A DNA stretch of 64,000 nt. It comes from Rosa chinensis. Taxonomy: Eukaryota; Streptophyta; Magnoliopsida; Rosales; Rosaceae. The stretch is taken from assembly GCF_002994745.2 (NCBI RefSeq), contig NC_037091.1, forward strand, positions 39,120,112 to 39,184,111. The letters run 5' to 3'. Within the stretch, counting starts at the first letter, position 1. Each line of letters begins with the position of its first letter. The translations under genes were made by a program, and so were the position numbers. The notes below the pieces were generated by a model. The model was not told the DNA's origin and made no database searches. It saw nothing but the letters and a program-made list of their open reading frames with translations. This document shows positions 1 to 12,929 of this stretch, piece by piece.

Positions 1-200
1 AGAGAAGAATGCATGTGGCAATTGCATAATTCTCCAAGGTATCACAGCAGGTTTCGATCTTGAGATCTGTGGGTTATGCAACCACATTATGCTTCCACTA
101 CGCAGAGGGTGATGACTTTAAATAGGATCCATTTGCTGAAAGGGAAAAAAAAAAAAAAAAAAAGACAGGCAGATAGACTGGAAAATAGAAAGATGTTTAC

Positions 201-3200
201 TTTGGTTGTGATCTCAAGATGACGCCATAGCTCTTCATCATGTTCCTTTAAAAGTTGTGACAATCTTGTTATTGTGGAACGTATTCCCACAACACTATTA
301 TCAAGTTGCTGACAGAAATGATCGCGGAAGCCACTCAATAATTCAACAAAACAAAAGAATGTGTCTGCTTCAGCTGCGGCCTACATAACTTGACATTAGG
401 AAACAATGAGCAAAACTAACCAAAAACAATAACTGGAAAACATGACGATGGAAAATGCTATAAAAAAAATAACAATAACATTTAACTGATCTACATGATA
501 ATGTGGCAACATTTAAATCAATCCTGACACTTTCTACAGTTATAGAGAAACTAAAGGCAACCCAGAATAGTTTTTATGACAAATTGCTCTCAATTATATC
601 TTTCAGGTGACTTAGATAAAGCCATGTGTGACTTTGAGTTGACATATTCCCTTTTCTATGCAAAATATCATTAGCCTTTCTCATGATCAAGCCTATAGAG
701 ACAAGAGGCATGATCCTAGGACGATATTCACCAAAAAGACATGATGTTCAAGCACAATGATAAAGTACCAAGAGGCCACTAGGGAGATGTTGACCAAAAT
801 GTCGATATGAATTCCCTACTACTACCAACTACCTAAGCTTAGAACCTCATATTCAGACAAACAAATGTAAGAATATGCTACAGTGCAAAGACAAATATCA
901 AGTCTATAGATAGGGACTAGGTTGTGGGTGAAATTTTGTTTTAGTACAAAAATAAAAGGAATGTATGGCAACCTTACCGCATATTCCTCATCAGGATCAT
1001 TTTTGAAGACATAGTACAGTGGCGCCAAAAGTTCATTCATCCCTTGAACATATCTTATACCGGGATTTAGCTTTGCAAATACAACCAGGATGTTCTTCAA
1101 AGCATCCTGAAATTTAATTTTAATTCAGTAAAATAGCATGTAGCCTTCTTTTCTTTTTTATAGGAATTAAAATGGCTAGTATACAACTCTTCTGGCTTGT
1201 CTACCATACATCGAACAAAGCATCAAGTGCAAACCTGATTAGATTTAGCAAATTGAGAGTCCCCTGAGAAAAAGTGCATATCTGGATGAGTGCGCTTTAC
1301 ATCTCGGTCAATCTGTTCTATAATCTCTGTGTCCTACATGATCCAAGGTTGGAGTCAATACTTCAGAAAAAGAATTTTGCACCACAAACTGCTACCACCA
1401 TTCCATAGCCATGCAAAAGCACCACAAAGTAAGCATTACATATAGTTGCCATGTAATTTACAAAATGGTCTTCATCATTCTACACAATTTCAGTTCTCTT
1501 GGTTCAGTTGGTTGTAACGTTTTCTTTTATGAGAAGTTAGATCATGATTTGTCGTAAATGATGTTTATCGGTGGTTTTAGAGAGCTGCAGAACTGCCTAT
1601 TGGAAAATTGTGCTTCACATTGTTTTCTATAAGTATGATCGTGTAACTGGGAAAAATTGTTAATGAAAGAGTTGATTGTCCAATATCAGGAGAGGATATG
1701 TATAATTGTTGTGTACTGAACTTAATTGTGTTATGAAAGTTCAGATAATCTTTCATGTAATTAGCAACTCATACACAGTTGTAGCAGAAAGACAGCGTTA
1801 CTGATGTTGTATGACCTGTAAGATTAGGTTCTCATGAAAAGATAAAATAAAAAATATTAGCTTCATGAAAGCACAAGATAATCCTACGATCATTACTTCC
1901 CTAAATCTAGTGATCAAAGATGAACAAATGCAATGAGAAATTTGATTACCGATCAACTTGAGTGTCAAAGAAAGGGCTAACAAAGCAAAGCAGTTCAGAG
2001 AGAGATTCATAGTGTAACCAATTACTGTTGCAACAAACGCTTGGTCCCACTTAAGGAAAGAGTTTACCAAGCATTAATAATGACATTAAAATAATTGTCG
2101 AGTAAGTTCACTTGGTACCTGGAAGAACTGATTCCAAATGCTGGACTTTCCAAGACTCAATGGATGCTCCCCATGAGCTATATGTGATCTTGATAACAAG
2201 CCCTTGCTTTTTGATTCTTCACTATCACAACTTGTGCCGTTATCCTCTAACTTCCGTGTGATTTCTGACTGACTAGCCAAAGGAACATTCAGAAACCCAT
2301 ATTTTGCAGAATTTAAAAATAAAAAATAGAAAAAAGTAATATTCATATGTCAACATTTCTATTTTCACTTTGAAATCCCAAAAAGCTTAACTTAAATATC
2401 ACAAAACATGCAATATGAAACACCACAAGGACAATTATAGATAACTGTATTACCAAATCAGATGAAAGATAGAAACATCTGCAGAAACATTTTGTGGTTT
2501 TCAGGATAAAATTCAGAACACCTATTCCTTCCTACTCAACTCTGCTAACCAATCTTAGCTGTATGAGCATACTAGCACATTTTTCATTTATATCAATATA
2601 TCTACTTTTAATCATCTTCATGGATAATGATATTCAAAATGCAAAACATAAATATACAGACATGGTGATAATAACATGACTTACAGGATTCATCAAGAGC
2701 TCGTCTTTAAAATGCTTATACTGTGACCTCTTTTTAGCCAACTCCAATGGCCAAAGCGCCCGATCCGGTGGTAAATATCCAAGTAATAGCTGCAAGCAAC
2801 AACCATCGACCTCTAAATTAAACCAAGCCCCTTTTCACCTTGTCATGCTCATCGATTTACTTAGTAACTTTAGGTTCCTCAATCATGATTACAAGCATAA
2901 TAAGCTTAAAAAGGTACTCATTTCACCAGCCTTTTCCAGCAATTCTTCTTAGAAACTAAACACAAAAGAGAAATCAAAGCCAAAAACAGACTATAATCAC
3001 CTTCCAGACCGTGGAACGCACACCAGCACCATCTGGAATACCCTGCGACGCAATTTTCCGCAACTCACGCACATTTATAGTCTTCTTTGATAGCTACAAA
3101 CACAATCAAACCCCCAATTACACACATACCCTACAAACACACATGTACATAGTGTAGATTACAGAGGAAGAGGGAAATTAAACCCTAACCTCGGCCAGGA

Positions 3201-3498
3201 GCTGAGACTGGCGAGAGAATTCCTCGGGGGAAGGGGAGGCGGCGGCCTTGTCTTCGTGATCGGAGATTGAATCGGCGGGTTGAGGCTCGGGAGGAGGCTC
3301 TGCTCTGACGGAGGAGGGAGGCGGCACGGGAAGCGGAGGCTCGACGACGGAGTCGGAGCTAGTGGTTGTGGCGGTGGAAGGCTTGGAGGTGTAGCGTTGA
3401 GTTCGATCGTCGTCGATGGGAGGAGCAGAGGGAGGAGAAGACCAGAGCGAGCTGTTGAGCCATTCCGGGACTCGCTTCTTTACCATTTGGTTATACAT
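201..3498 (-). CDS. TBC1 domain RabGAP (TBC1D13-like), 5' seven exons, 3' end outside window
   Basis: Rab GTPase-activating protein of the TBC family, expected to stimulate GTP hydrolysis by Rab proteins in vesicle traffic. Exons read on the minus strand with GT-AG borders: 3498-3190, 3093-3001, 2789-2685, 2268-2119, 1333-1235, 1106-978 and 380-201, joining in one frame to about 355 residues. The catalytic arginine finger is visible in exon 5 (IDRDVKRTHPD, the IxxDxxR motif) and the glutamine finger in exon 6 (RYVQGMNELLAPLYYVF, the YxQG motif). Exon 7 continues the TBC fold (FFCFVELLSGF, LWRHLEITTK). The N-terminal ~80 residues are proline/serine-rich and low complexity. The first ATG is at 3498; an in-frame ATG four codons later (MVKKRVPEW) looks closer to the conserved start. 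Positions 1-200 read as intron; the last part of the TBC domain must lie to the left. No stop or frameshift seen, so it is probably functional. Confidence 0.88.
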
Positions 3499-4009
3499 GC
3501 AATTTTGGACTGGATGGATTGGATTGGATTGGTTTTTTCTAGGGTTTCTGGTTGGTTTTTCTCAGAGCTGACGAGCAGAAGCTTCTGGTTCGTCTTCCGG
3601 TGAAGAAAGGGCCCTGAGAGGCTGACAGAGATGGAAGAGAAATGATTGAGCTGGACTTGGGGAGTAGTTTGACCTCTTGCCAGATCAATAATGAAACGCC
3701 CCGTTTTGGTGCCTGCGGGTTTTCGTATGAGCCGCTCTGTGACATTAACACGTGATTAAGCCAAGAAAACCAAAAAAAAAATACGAATAAATGAAGAAAA
3801 AAAATTACAAGAGAAATAATAGCGTCCGCTAAGAAGCTGTTGAGGTGTCACCTTATGTGAACCACACACAAGGACATTTATACTCTGAGTTTTGGCGTGT
3901 CTCATAACTATTAGTGACCGTCGAACACAGCCTCACTTAAGAGTTAAGAGTTCAGAGTTAAGAGTTCAGAGAGTTGCTCAATGTATTACATCTCGAGTTA
4001 GGTTTTGGA
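3499..4009. other. Upstream region of the TBC gene
   Basis: This holds the presumed 5' leader and promoter of the minus-strand TBC gene. I see no convincing TATA box. Open frames on both strands here are short and overlap the gene's first exon in other frames. A local direct repeat of a GAGTTAAGAGTTCA unit lies at about 3942-3972. Confidence 0.4.
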
Positions 4010-4018
4010 ATTGCCAAA

Positions 4019-4885
4019 GAGTTTTTCTATTGGAACCTCCAAATTTACTCACTTGACCTCTATGCTTTTTACACCTCTTATTAAATTTTCAAATACTAAA
4101 TTTACTCACTAAACCTCACTAAACTTCCTCAAATAACCTCACTCATATAATTTGCAAACAAATTATTATCTTTAAAATAAAAAATTTAGTCATTTCAATG
4201 ATTTAATCACTCTATAAATCTTAACTAAATATACACTTTTTTTTTTTAGGGGAAATATACATTTCTTAATCAAACTTGAGTTTCAAAAATTAATGTCTAA
4301 TCAATAAGAAAATGTCATGAACTATTCTATTTTTTTTTCTATTTTAGCTGTGCAAAAAAAAAAAATCATTTGTTTTTATTCTCAAAAAAAAAAAATCATT
4401 TGTTTTTTAATGTTTATTTTTTTCTGTATTTTTTGTACCACATGATTAAATATTTTCTGTATTTAAATATTTTTTTTTTAACTGCTAATTTTTTTTTTTT
4501 TTTTAACAAATATAATGGATTGACTTAGATTTAGATCATAAATCATAAGAGAATTTATTTTGTTTTCCCTCACCAATATGCGTTCAACATATATCATACA
4601 TTTTTATGTAACATGATCTTAATCATATTTTTAATTCATATTAAATATATATGAATGTTTTAATGAGTATGTAGTGAAATTGGAAAATGAAAATAGATAA
4701 GGAAAATAATAAGAAATACAATCTAATATTATTGAATTAGAAAGTCTACATAAAATAAATATAATATTTTTTGGTATAATTATTGTCCGTAATTGTCATT
4801 TTATAGTAGGTTATATATGTCATTTAATAATTCATAATAGAGTGAGGTCAAGTGAGCAGATTTGGAGGTCCCAATAGAAACTCTC
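4019..4885. mobile_element. Mutator-like MITE, 867 bp, 9-bp target duplication
   Basis: Non-autonomous DNA transposon. Inverted ends of about 42 bp read GAG..TTTCTATTGG.ACCTCCAAAT from the left and the same on the complement from the right, continuing through CTCACTTGACCTC. Identical 9-bp direct repeats ATTGCCAAA flank it at 4010-4018 and 4886-4894. A 9-bp duplication with long inverted ends is typical of Mutator-like elements; the superfamily is inferred from that. The interior is very AT-rich and has no coding capacity. Confidence 0.82.
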
Positions 4886-5529
4886 ATTGCCAAATGGGGG
4901 ATGAAGGAATCTCTTGTTTGGCCATTCCAAGAGTCTAAGGTTATGTTTGTTATGTGAGACTATTATCCTCCACCTTATTTCCTATAATAGTCTAGGACTC
5001 TTCTTGCCTGGGATATGCTATGTTAATATATAACCCATGTTTGGTACTGCAAGAGTAGAATAGTCAAAATAGTCATATCATATGTTTGTTAGTGTATTGG
5101 ACTAAAAGTTGGTAATTTGCATAAACGTGAACGATTTTCTGAGTTTGTGACAAGAAAAGAAAAGAAAATTGGAAGGTAAAAGCTGAAGACAATCACAAAA
5201 TGGCGATCACAAAAAGTGTCTAAAAATATTCTAGCTTGTTTTTTGGCGAAGTTCACATACAGAAAACTAATCATAGATTGAGAAGAGCAACCACAATCTG
5301 CATACTTGTAGTTAGTTTTTACACATCGATAAGTTCACCTATTAATACAACAGAGTGAGAGATACACTGATTTAACATTCCACATGCTAATAAAGTTTCA
5401 TCTAGCAATTACAAAAATGAATGTTAATCTAGCAAAAGAAGGAACTTGTCCAACATGTGTTAAGGCAGCAACTATTGCAATTTTCTAAAAAAATATATAT
5501 AAAAAAAAGAACATATCTTCAGTCAGCTA

Positions 5530-6489
5530 GTAGGTAGATCCTCTAGCAGTGCCCACAAGCAAGTTCTTGACATACACTTTTCTCACTTCATCATCTAAGG
5601 ACATGAACACATGCAGAGATATTTTGGGGCTTATCCAAAATGATTTTCAATGCCTCAATTTGGTCTAGAACAGAAAGTTCCATTTTCTTAAGTTCCTTAG
5701 CAATATCAGATCGATCTTGATTACCTTTCACTATGGCATCAGTCACTGCTTGCATTCTTTTTCCAGATTCTTCAAACAACTTATCCAATGCAAGCATAAT
5801 TTTATCTTCATCATTTCTTTTCCTCTTTTTTTTTACTAACCTGAGATTGTCCCGTGCTATCTTTGCTCATTAACATGGGGCTTGTATCATTCTTAAGACC
5901 TATATCATCTTCATTGTTGCTCTGCTCCTCCATCATATCAGCAGGGACTTCAGCTCCATTTCTAGTAGCACGGTCACTCCCAAAGATGGTAGCTAGTCTA
6001 TTAAATAATGGATATTTCTTGTTTCTCCATCCATTTGCCTTTTTGTTGTGCTATGACAGAAACAGAAAATGAACCGATCAAAGTGCAACAATGAAATCAG
6101 TTAGCTTAAAAATCAAACTCAAAGAAAGTTCCTCATTACCTGCAAATATCCCATACTTCATTACTATCAACTTCAATGCACTTTTTGATATCATTCCATG
6201 CAAATCCACTCTTGTTCATCATGTCATAGATTATGCTATAATCTTTCTTAAGTTTCTTCAACTTTGACTCAATATGTGGACTTGCCTTCAGATTGGAATT
6301 GGGACATAAAAGATTTAAAGCATTCTCTATTTTGATTAAAGTACCAGATTTGAAACTTCCAGTGTCGCAGCGTTGTCCTCCAGCAATAATTCCGTCAAGA
6401 ACATTCAACAAAGATTCTTCTTCAAAGCTGGTCCATACACGCCTTGACTTCCCTTGCTCTGTATTTTCATCACCACTTTTAATTTTCTA
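5530..6489 (-). pseudogene. Harbinger ORF1, Myb/SANT-like DNA-binding protein (decayed)
   Basis: In PIF/Harbinger elements ORF1 is the Myb-like partner that works with the transposase on the element ends. The first exon (6489-6140) contains RRVWTSFEEESLLNVLDGII, a SANT-type start with the conserved tryptophan, then a lysine-rich helix (KLKKLKKDYSIIYDMM) and FAWND. The second exon (6050-5841) carries PLFNRLATIFGSDRATRNG, the usual tail of this Myb family, followed by an acidic stretch. The third part (about 5800-5530) is a helical segment (LDKLFEESGKRM). The frame must shift at a poly-A run near 5830 and again near 5600, so this copy is not expected to be functional. Confidence 0.72.
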
Positions 6490-8107
6490 AAAAAAAAAAT
6501 CACCATCTCATGGTTAAGAGCAACATAAATATGATCAACAAACGTAAGTGGTAGAACTAAGTTTAAGCACTAAACCACTTCAGCCTCAATCCAAAGCTGT
6601 TTGAGGCATGTGAAGTATGAACTTTATCATGCTCCAAATGTTTACAATCACCTAAAGTTCAAACCCAGAATACACCAATACCTGAATCATGGTTCTTAAT
6701 TTCTGTCATAAAAATCGAAAAACTAATGTTAACTAAGCGTTCAAACCCTTCCAATCTAACCAAAACTAGAGCTAATATCGATTCTTGCATCCCTGCAAAA
6801 CCATATATCCCATTGCTTTGTAACTGAAAGTGCAAAAAGGAGTGCAACCACTCCTCCATTCGAACAATCCACAATATAGAAATGCAATCATTCCCCATTA
6901 TGCAGCATAGTAGATTCCCAAACAATTGAACATGCAAATTGTTTCTCTCTTTACAGAAGATAACAATAACATCATCAAGCTACAAATTCTTCCAATATGA
7001 AACAAGAACTTATACATACAACAAAACTATTGGAGACAAGTGATACACATGACATCAAATGCATTCGAGGATACTTGTAACTCCTAAAGAATATAACAAA
7101 TCAAAAAAGGAGAAAACATTAAACTCCAAAACATTTTAAATGAAACATGAGTAAAATTAACAGGATTATGAACTAGCAGCAAGTCTTAGAAAAATGAGAT
7201 TCTAACTCAATCCACAACTATATTCACCAAATGAATAATGAAACTTATTATTGAACAAAGAATCTGAAACCCCCAATTATAGATCGTATTACCAGAAAAA
7301 ACAATTAGTGTGTGAATTGAAAAAACAATAAGGGAAGTAAACATGAAAAATACACTACCAACAATTTTAGTCAACATCAGAACCACACAGTCTTTTTTTT
7401 TTGTTACCATTCTTTTTGTTTCTTATTATAATAAAAAAGAATTCCAGACTCAGCCAATTCTTAGTTGGTAAAACAGTAAATTATATCCTAAATGCCAACA
7501 AACTGATCAGTAAATTATATCCTCAGTGCCAACAAACTACATTTTATTAAACCAAATTTCAATTCCTAAAGGCAGAGGGAAGAGAAAAACCTGCAAGAAG
7601 AGCACTGAATCCAAGCCTGCAAGAAGAGCATAACAAAGCAAGTTGAAAAGGTACCACCAAACACAGTCCCACAACTTTCCCTCTTTTTCTCTTTGCTTGT
7701 GTTTTTCTTTGTGGGTTATTAACAAAACTAATAACCCAAACTAAAAATAATAAACCAATTTTAACAACACAAGTAAAACACAAAAACGAATGAGAATAAG
7801 GAAAATAATTTCATATTAAATTTAATTAAGACTAGGTCATCACACTCCTAAGCATTAAAATGCGTTAATGTATTCATACTTATAACTCTGCTAAGCAATA
7901 GCTCCTAACAATGCAAGTAACTGATGTAGAGAATCAGTTAGCTAGTGTCTCATCTAGTGTTCACAACAAATCAAAAGCTACATAACTAATGATCCTTAGT
8001 ACTAAAAGGCCTATAAAGAAGAAACTACATGATTTATTCTCTTGAAGCTCTTGCATCACTTGCAGCCCTTGCAGTTGCACCTGAAACCCCTGTATCTCCG
8101 GCAGCCC

Positions 8108-9491
8108 TTACAGCCCTTCTTCAATTCCTGTCCATTCATTATGCATTTGTAAAACTAATTCATTCCTCCAAGTAGTCCATTGATTAGACGCTTCAACCGT
8201 GCCAACTACATCAGCTTCTTCCCCATTTTGTTCATCTAATTCATTTACTGCATACTCCATCGGATCAATGGACATATCACTCCTAATAAAATTATGTAAA
8301 AGACAACAAACCGTAATTATGCAGCATTGTGTCTTTATTGGATAACATGATGGACTCCTTAGTCTTCCCTTCCTTTTAGCATTCCAAAACACCGTTCTAT
8401 GACATTTCTTGCCTTCGAATGCTTCATGTTAAAATATTCCACATGATCCCTAGGCATATTTCTTTCATCCCATTCCGACAAATGATACCTTGTTCCTCTA
8501 TATGGTGCAAGAAATCCCTCACCATTTGTGTAACCACCATCTACAAGGTAATAATAACCTAATAGCCAAAATAAAAAATTCCTATTAGTGTGTGAAAGGC
8601 ACATAGACTGCATTAATTTAATCTACACAACTAATCCAATAGCCTTACCAGTGGGAATTCTTAATCCATTCAGCCTAGTCACTGCATCGTGAAGAACTCT
8701 AGAGTCCGATGTCGACCCCTCCCAATCCGGTAAGACAAATATGAACTGCATATCACGAGAACAAGAAGCTAACACATTTGTAGCAACTTCACCCTTTCTT
8801 GTGCGATATCTTGGCTTGTCAATTGCAGGTACAAGCACTCTAATGTAAATTCCATCTAGTGCCCCCAAGCAATTCTATTAAAAAAAATAAATATATATTC
8901 ATGAAGTTTATAGATTGCACATATAGAGATGAACTTTTAACAATCAGAAAAGGCGTAACTGCAGTCCCTACAATAAACTAACCTTAAAGCATTTCCATCT
9001 GTGATCTGTGCAGTCAGTAAGTATCGGATCAGGTACCCTCAACAAACTACCTTGCAATCGTAAAACACCTGTAGTATAGAATGGAAATACCTACTAATAG
9101 TCTCTTCGGATCGAAAAAAATCTACCTCTAATAGTACGATTCTTCACATGATGTGAAAGTATATGTAAAAACATACATACTTGCTCTTCCACATACACCA
9201 AACCATCACTCTTTATCTTTCCATCTGTGAGAAGCAGTTCACACAAAAGGCCAAAAGTCCTTCTATCCATTCTTAATTCGTGTACACATCGGTGTCACTA
9301 TTGCCTATAATACTATCTAGATAACTCAAGCGAGTCTCACGTCTAACGAATGAACGATTATTTAGAGCATGTCTTTCAGCACGTCTTAGTCTCAAATTAA
9401 ACATCAGTAGCACAAGCATAGTACAAGCACACATTGTCTCTAGGTGCCACAACTCCACCAATAAGAACAACATAATTTGTCTTCGATCCAT
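8108..9491 (-). pseudogene. PIF/Harbinger DDE transposase (decayed)
   Basis: The transposase would cut and rejoin the element ends. Reading on the minus strand, an N-terminal piece starts MDRRQIM at 9491. The catalytic core follows: GALDGIYI with the first Asp (8868 downward), YYLVDGGYTNGEGFLAPYRG with the second Asp (8613-8359), and NVIERCFGMLKG with the Glu. The C-terminal part has CLLHNFIRSDMSIDP. The frame is lost near 9280 (stop followed by ELRMDRRTFG in another frame) and near 8370. Exon spacing at 8620 and 8870 suggests introns. Probably inactive. Confidence 0.82.
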
Positions 9492-9499
9492 ATCTAAGA

Positions 9500-10955
9500 T
9501 TTCACAGTAACATCCAAAATCAATGAAAATAAAGAATTTGGAGATAAATATGTTTCCAATATTGTAATTGAATCAGAGTGGGTTACAAGTTTATATATAA
9601 CTCTATGCTAATCTCTCCTATGTGAAAGTAAGGATAACTATAGTAAAGTATCATAAACTAACTATACATATCTTTACAGCTATTCAATCATATCCTAGAG
9701 TATCATCTCTGATTCATTTCCTTAATACTCCCCCTCAGGTTGGTGTGTATGTTAAGAACACCCAACTTGCCTAATAGAGCTGTAAGCTGCTTCAAACCAA
9801 GAGGTTTTGTGAACAAATCTGTTGTCTGCTCATTAATCCGAACATGAATGATCTTCACAAGCCCTCTTTGAACTTTCTCACGCACAACATGACAATCAAT
9901 GTCAATGTGTTTTGTCCTCTCATGAAAAACAGGGTTTGAAGCAATGTGGATTGCCACCTTATTGTCACAAAAGAGCTTAACTGCTTCTTTGTGATCAACA
10001 TGTAAATCACGCAACATTAATGCCAATACCCAGGTGATCTCACAACAAGTAGTAGCCATCGACCTATACTCTGCCTCTGCACTTGATCTAGAGACTGTTC
10101 CTTGCTTCTTACTCTTCCAAGAAATCGGTGCCTTCCCTAGAAACAAGCAGTATCCAGCTGTAGAGCATCTAGTGTCTCTACACCTTACCCAATCGGCATC
10201 ACAATATGCTGTAAGTTCTATGCGTCCATGAGAAGGTAGTAAAATTTCCTGACCTGGTGTGTGCTTGACATACCTCAAAACTCTATAAGCAGCTTCAAGA
10301 TGTATTTACTCAAAATGTGTATTGCATAAACCAAGTCAGGCCTTGTAATCGTTAGGTAAATGAGCCTACCAATGAGTCTTCGATACTGAGAAACATCTTG
10401 TAACAAAACTCCATCATCTTTAGTTAAGACCAAGTTCTGATCAATAGGGTATTTGGATGGCTTGGCACCCAAGAATTCGGCATCTTCAAGCACCTCCAGT
10501 GCATACTTGCGCTGTGAAAGTACTATACCTTGCGGTGAACGTGTCACTTCAATCCCAAGGAAATAATGCAATGCTCCCATGTTCTTGAGCTTGAAACGTG
10601 CTGTTGTAAACTGCTTTGTAGCTTCTATGTCTTGTAGAGTATTCCTTGCAACAATTACATCATCTACATATACAAGTAGCACTGTGATCTTGTCTTGAAA
10701 CTTTCGAATGAACATAGAATAATCTAACCAAGATTGAGTGAAACCACTAGCTTGTAAGGCACTTGAGAGTTTCAAAAACCACTGCCTTAAAGCTTGCTTG
10801 AGGCCATACAACTATTTATGGAGCTTGCAAACATGCTGATTCTCCCTCTTACCTCCAAAACCAGGAGGTAGCTTCATGTACACGTCTTCAGTGAGGTCTC
10901 CATTCAAAAAGGTGTTGTTAACATCAAGCTGGTGAAGGTGCCACCCTTCAACCAA
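9500..10955 (-). pseudogene. Truncated Ty1/copia: RT and RNase H plus probable 3' LTR
   Basis: Minus-strand copia remnant inside the Harbinger element. The partial reverse transcriptase includes LYGLKQA at about 10.81 kb and YVDDVIVA at about 10.65 kb, with HYFLGIEVTRS after it. RNase H follows at 10278-9703 (AYCDADWVRC, SAEAEYRSMA, CDNKVAIHIASNPVFHERTKHIDID). A stop interrupts the frame just before LYGLKQA and a deletion separates RT from RNase H. A purine run GAGGGGGAG (complement of 9725-9738) is the likely polypurine tract, so the 3' LTR should lie at about 9500-9715; its exact ends are not clear. gag, integrase and the 5' LTR are missing. Confidence 0.75.
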
Positions 10956-11465
10956 TCAAAGAAGAAGAAAAAACACAGACGTTGTTAGAAGAAAAAAAAC
11001 CCAATCTTGAAATTGATCAATTCTTAGCAAATCAAGCTACCCAGACACCAATTGTTACAACCCATAAACAATTGTTAATAGAAAATCAATCCATAGTCTT
11101 TAATTTTACAAATCACAGTAGATACACGAGAAGAAGAAGGTAGACGGGGGCGAAGGGAAGAGTCAATAATGATCAAAGCAAAAGAAAGAGCATGAGAGAG
11201 GAAAGAAATTGAACCTGAACGAGTAGTTGCTATCGAGAGTGGAGAGATGAGGCTGAAGCGCGAAAGAGATGGAGATACTAATGAGCGTTGTTGAAGCCCT
11301 TACTTCTACAGTCTGGTGAGTTTTATAAGAAGGTCAAGAGCTGATGCAGGGACTCTCTTATCTCATTTAATTGAGTCCTCATGTGTGCCAAACGTGGGAT
11401 AAGTCTAATTTTATTACATAAGCTAGTCCAATCCCGTCCAGTCCCATGAAACAAACACAGCCTAA

Positions 11466-12126
11466 AAGAGATTAATTTTTTTTTACTTCTTTAATAAGTT
11501 TCAAAACAAAACAAAAAAGACCTTATGGGACGATATTTTATTCATGTCACGGCAAAGCAACAAAGCACCACTAAACAAAACTATAACCGACAAGCCTCCA
11601 ACAATGGTGCAGTAGCAACTAGCAACACTGGTTTTATATTGTAATTAAGACCAATGACTATATGTAGACCTTTGTGGCTGTGAGATCTGAAACTATAAAC
11701 TCCCTAGTATTAATGAGGCCAGCTAACCAATAGGGTATGACTCACTGGCTTCTAGTTATTTTAGATGAAGCATAGACATGTAAATTAGTCTCAACGTGTT
11801 CTCTTGTTATGAGAGAGGCAACTCGGGTTTACATCTTAGGTTCTCTTGTTATGAGAGAGGCAATAACTCGGGTTTACATCTTAGCTCGCTCCCTCTATGT
11901 TGTAAAGAAGAAGCAAATGAATCTCACACACACCTATATGGGATTTTGAGGTTCTAAATCTAAAGTGGCCATGTTGTGCTCTTAAGGCAATGTTTTGGGA
12001 GGGGTCATAATGGTGGATACGGGTTGGGTTGGGTTGGGTTGGGTATTGGTTACTAGTCATGACTGAAAAAAGGTTTCTGATCCTATGACATCCACTTTTC
12101 TCAAAAGAAAAAAAAGTGTTTTGGGT
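11466..12126. other. Intergenic, with a 43/46-bp tandem duplication
   Basis: No gene is visible. The stretch starting GTTCTCTTGTTATGAGAGAG is present twice in tandem at about 11799-11840 and 11841-11884, the second copy with a 3-bp insertion. Four GGGTT units occur at about 12024-12043; they do not match the plant telomere repeat. Confidence 0.5.
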
Positions 12127-12134
12127 TTGAAGAT

Positions 12135-12411
12135 AGGAAGAATTCACAAATGGTCACTCAACTATGACTCATTCGACACTTTGGTCACTGAAGTTTCAAA
12201 TATATCACTTTGGTCATTCAACTATTACAATGTCAATCACTTAAGTCACCCAAAGAGTATTTTTTATAATTTTTTTAATGAAAAAAAATTAACAAGGTGA
12301 CTTAAGTGCTTGACAATGTAATAGCTGAGTGACCAAAGTGATATATTTGAAACTTCAGTGACCAAAGTGTCGAATGAGTCATAATTGAGCGACAATTTGT
12401 GAAATTTTCCC
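12135..12411. mobile_element. Snap-back MITE, about 277 bp
   Basis: Two arms of about 110 bp are near-perfect inverted copies (both contain GACTCATTCGACACTTTGGT and GAAGTTTCAAATATATCACT on their respective strands), separated by a short AT-rich loop. Imperfect 8-bp flanks TTGAAGAT / TTGAAGGT (12127-12134 and 12412-12419) look like a target duplication of Mutator type. It has no coding capacity. If transcribed it would form a long hairpin. Confidence 0.78.
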
Positions 12412-12518
12412 TTGAAGGTATAAGAACAGACACAACAACCAGTTAACCGCCACTAATAGCACCACACCATACTAGCTTTCAAATCTCTCCAACTTGTGGA
12501 AAAGCCTCAACCACAAAG

Positions 12519-12558
12519 TATATATATATATATAAAATAATAATAATAATAATAATAA
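12519..12558. repeat. Microsatellite (TA)n then (TAA)n
   Basis: A short TA run is followed directly by about seven TAA/AAT units. It lies in the non-coding stretch between the MITE and F-box copy A. Confidence 0.85.
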
Positions 12559-12929
12559 AGGAAAAATGCATTACTTCGTAGTTTGGCGGCCTTGCTTTAC
12601 TTTTTAAGCGTAATAGGCCTTAAGCTCTATTCAATTGGCATACCACGCTCTATTCAATTGGCATACCACACAGAACCACACAAAAATGACATTTGAATGT
12701 CACACTCTTGCAAGGGACTATGACAGCCTTGGAATAGAACAATCTGGCCTCTATAAATTTGATAAAGTAGTGATAAACCATCAAAATTTATACATGGATA
12801 CACACACACACAGATCCATTGGTCTTAATTAGAATCTCATCTGTTATAATTTCAATAATCATCCCAATCAGATATTCTAGAACCCTCACAGCTGAAACTA
12901 GTAATACGAGAACCAAGCTTTAATAATTC

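Larger units (their letters stand above)
4939..11462 (-). mobile_element. PIF/Harbinger DNA transposon, 6.5 kb, degenerate
   Basis: The ends read GGTTATGTTTGTT (left) and GGCTGTGTTTGTT (complement of right), 11 of 13 matching. Both sides carry the 3-bp repeat TAA (4936-4938 and 11463-11465), the target preference of PIF/Harbinger. Inside, on the minus strand, are the two proteins this superfamily uses: a Myb/SANT-like ORF1 (5.5-6.5 kb) and a DDE transposase (8.1-9.5 kb). Both are damaged. A truncated copia retrotransposon lies between the transposase and the right end. The match of ends, target site and gene content makes the call strong despite decay. Confidence 0.85.

Noticed and set aside
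1..90. Next exon of the TBC gene
   Set aside because: The minus strand here does not read the conserved continuation of the TBC domain and has no matching splice site; it is treated as intron.
12024..12043. GGGTT repeats suggestive of an interstitial telomere
   Set aside because: The plant telomere unit is TTTAGGG. Only four GGGTT units are present, so it is a simple repeat.
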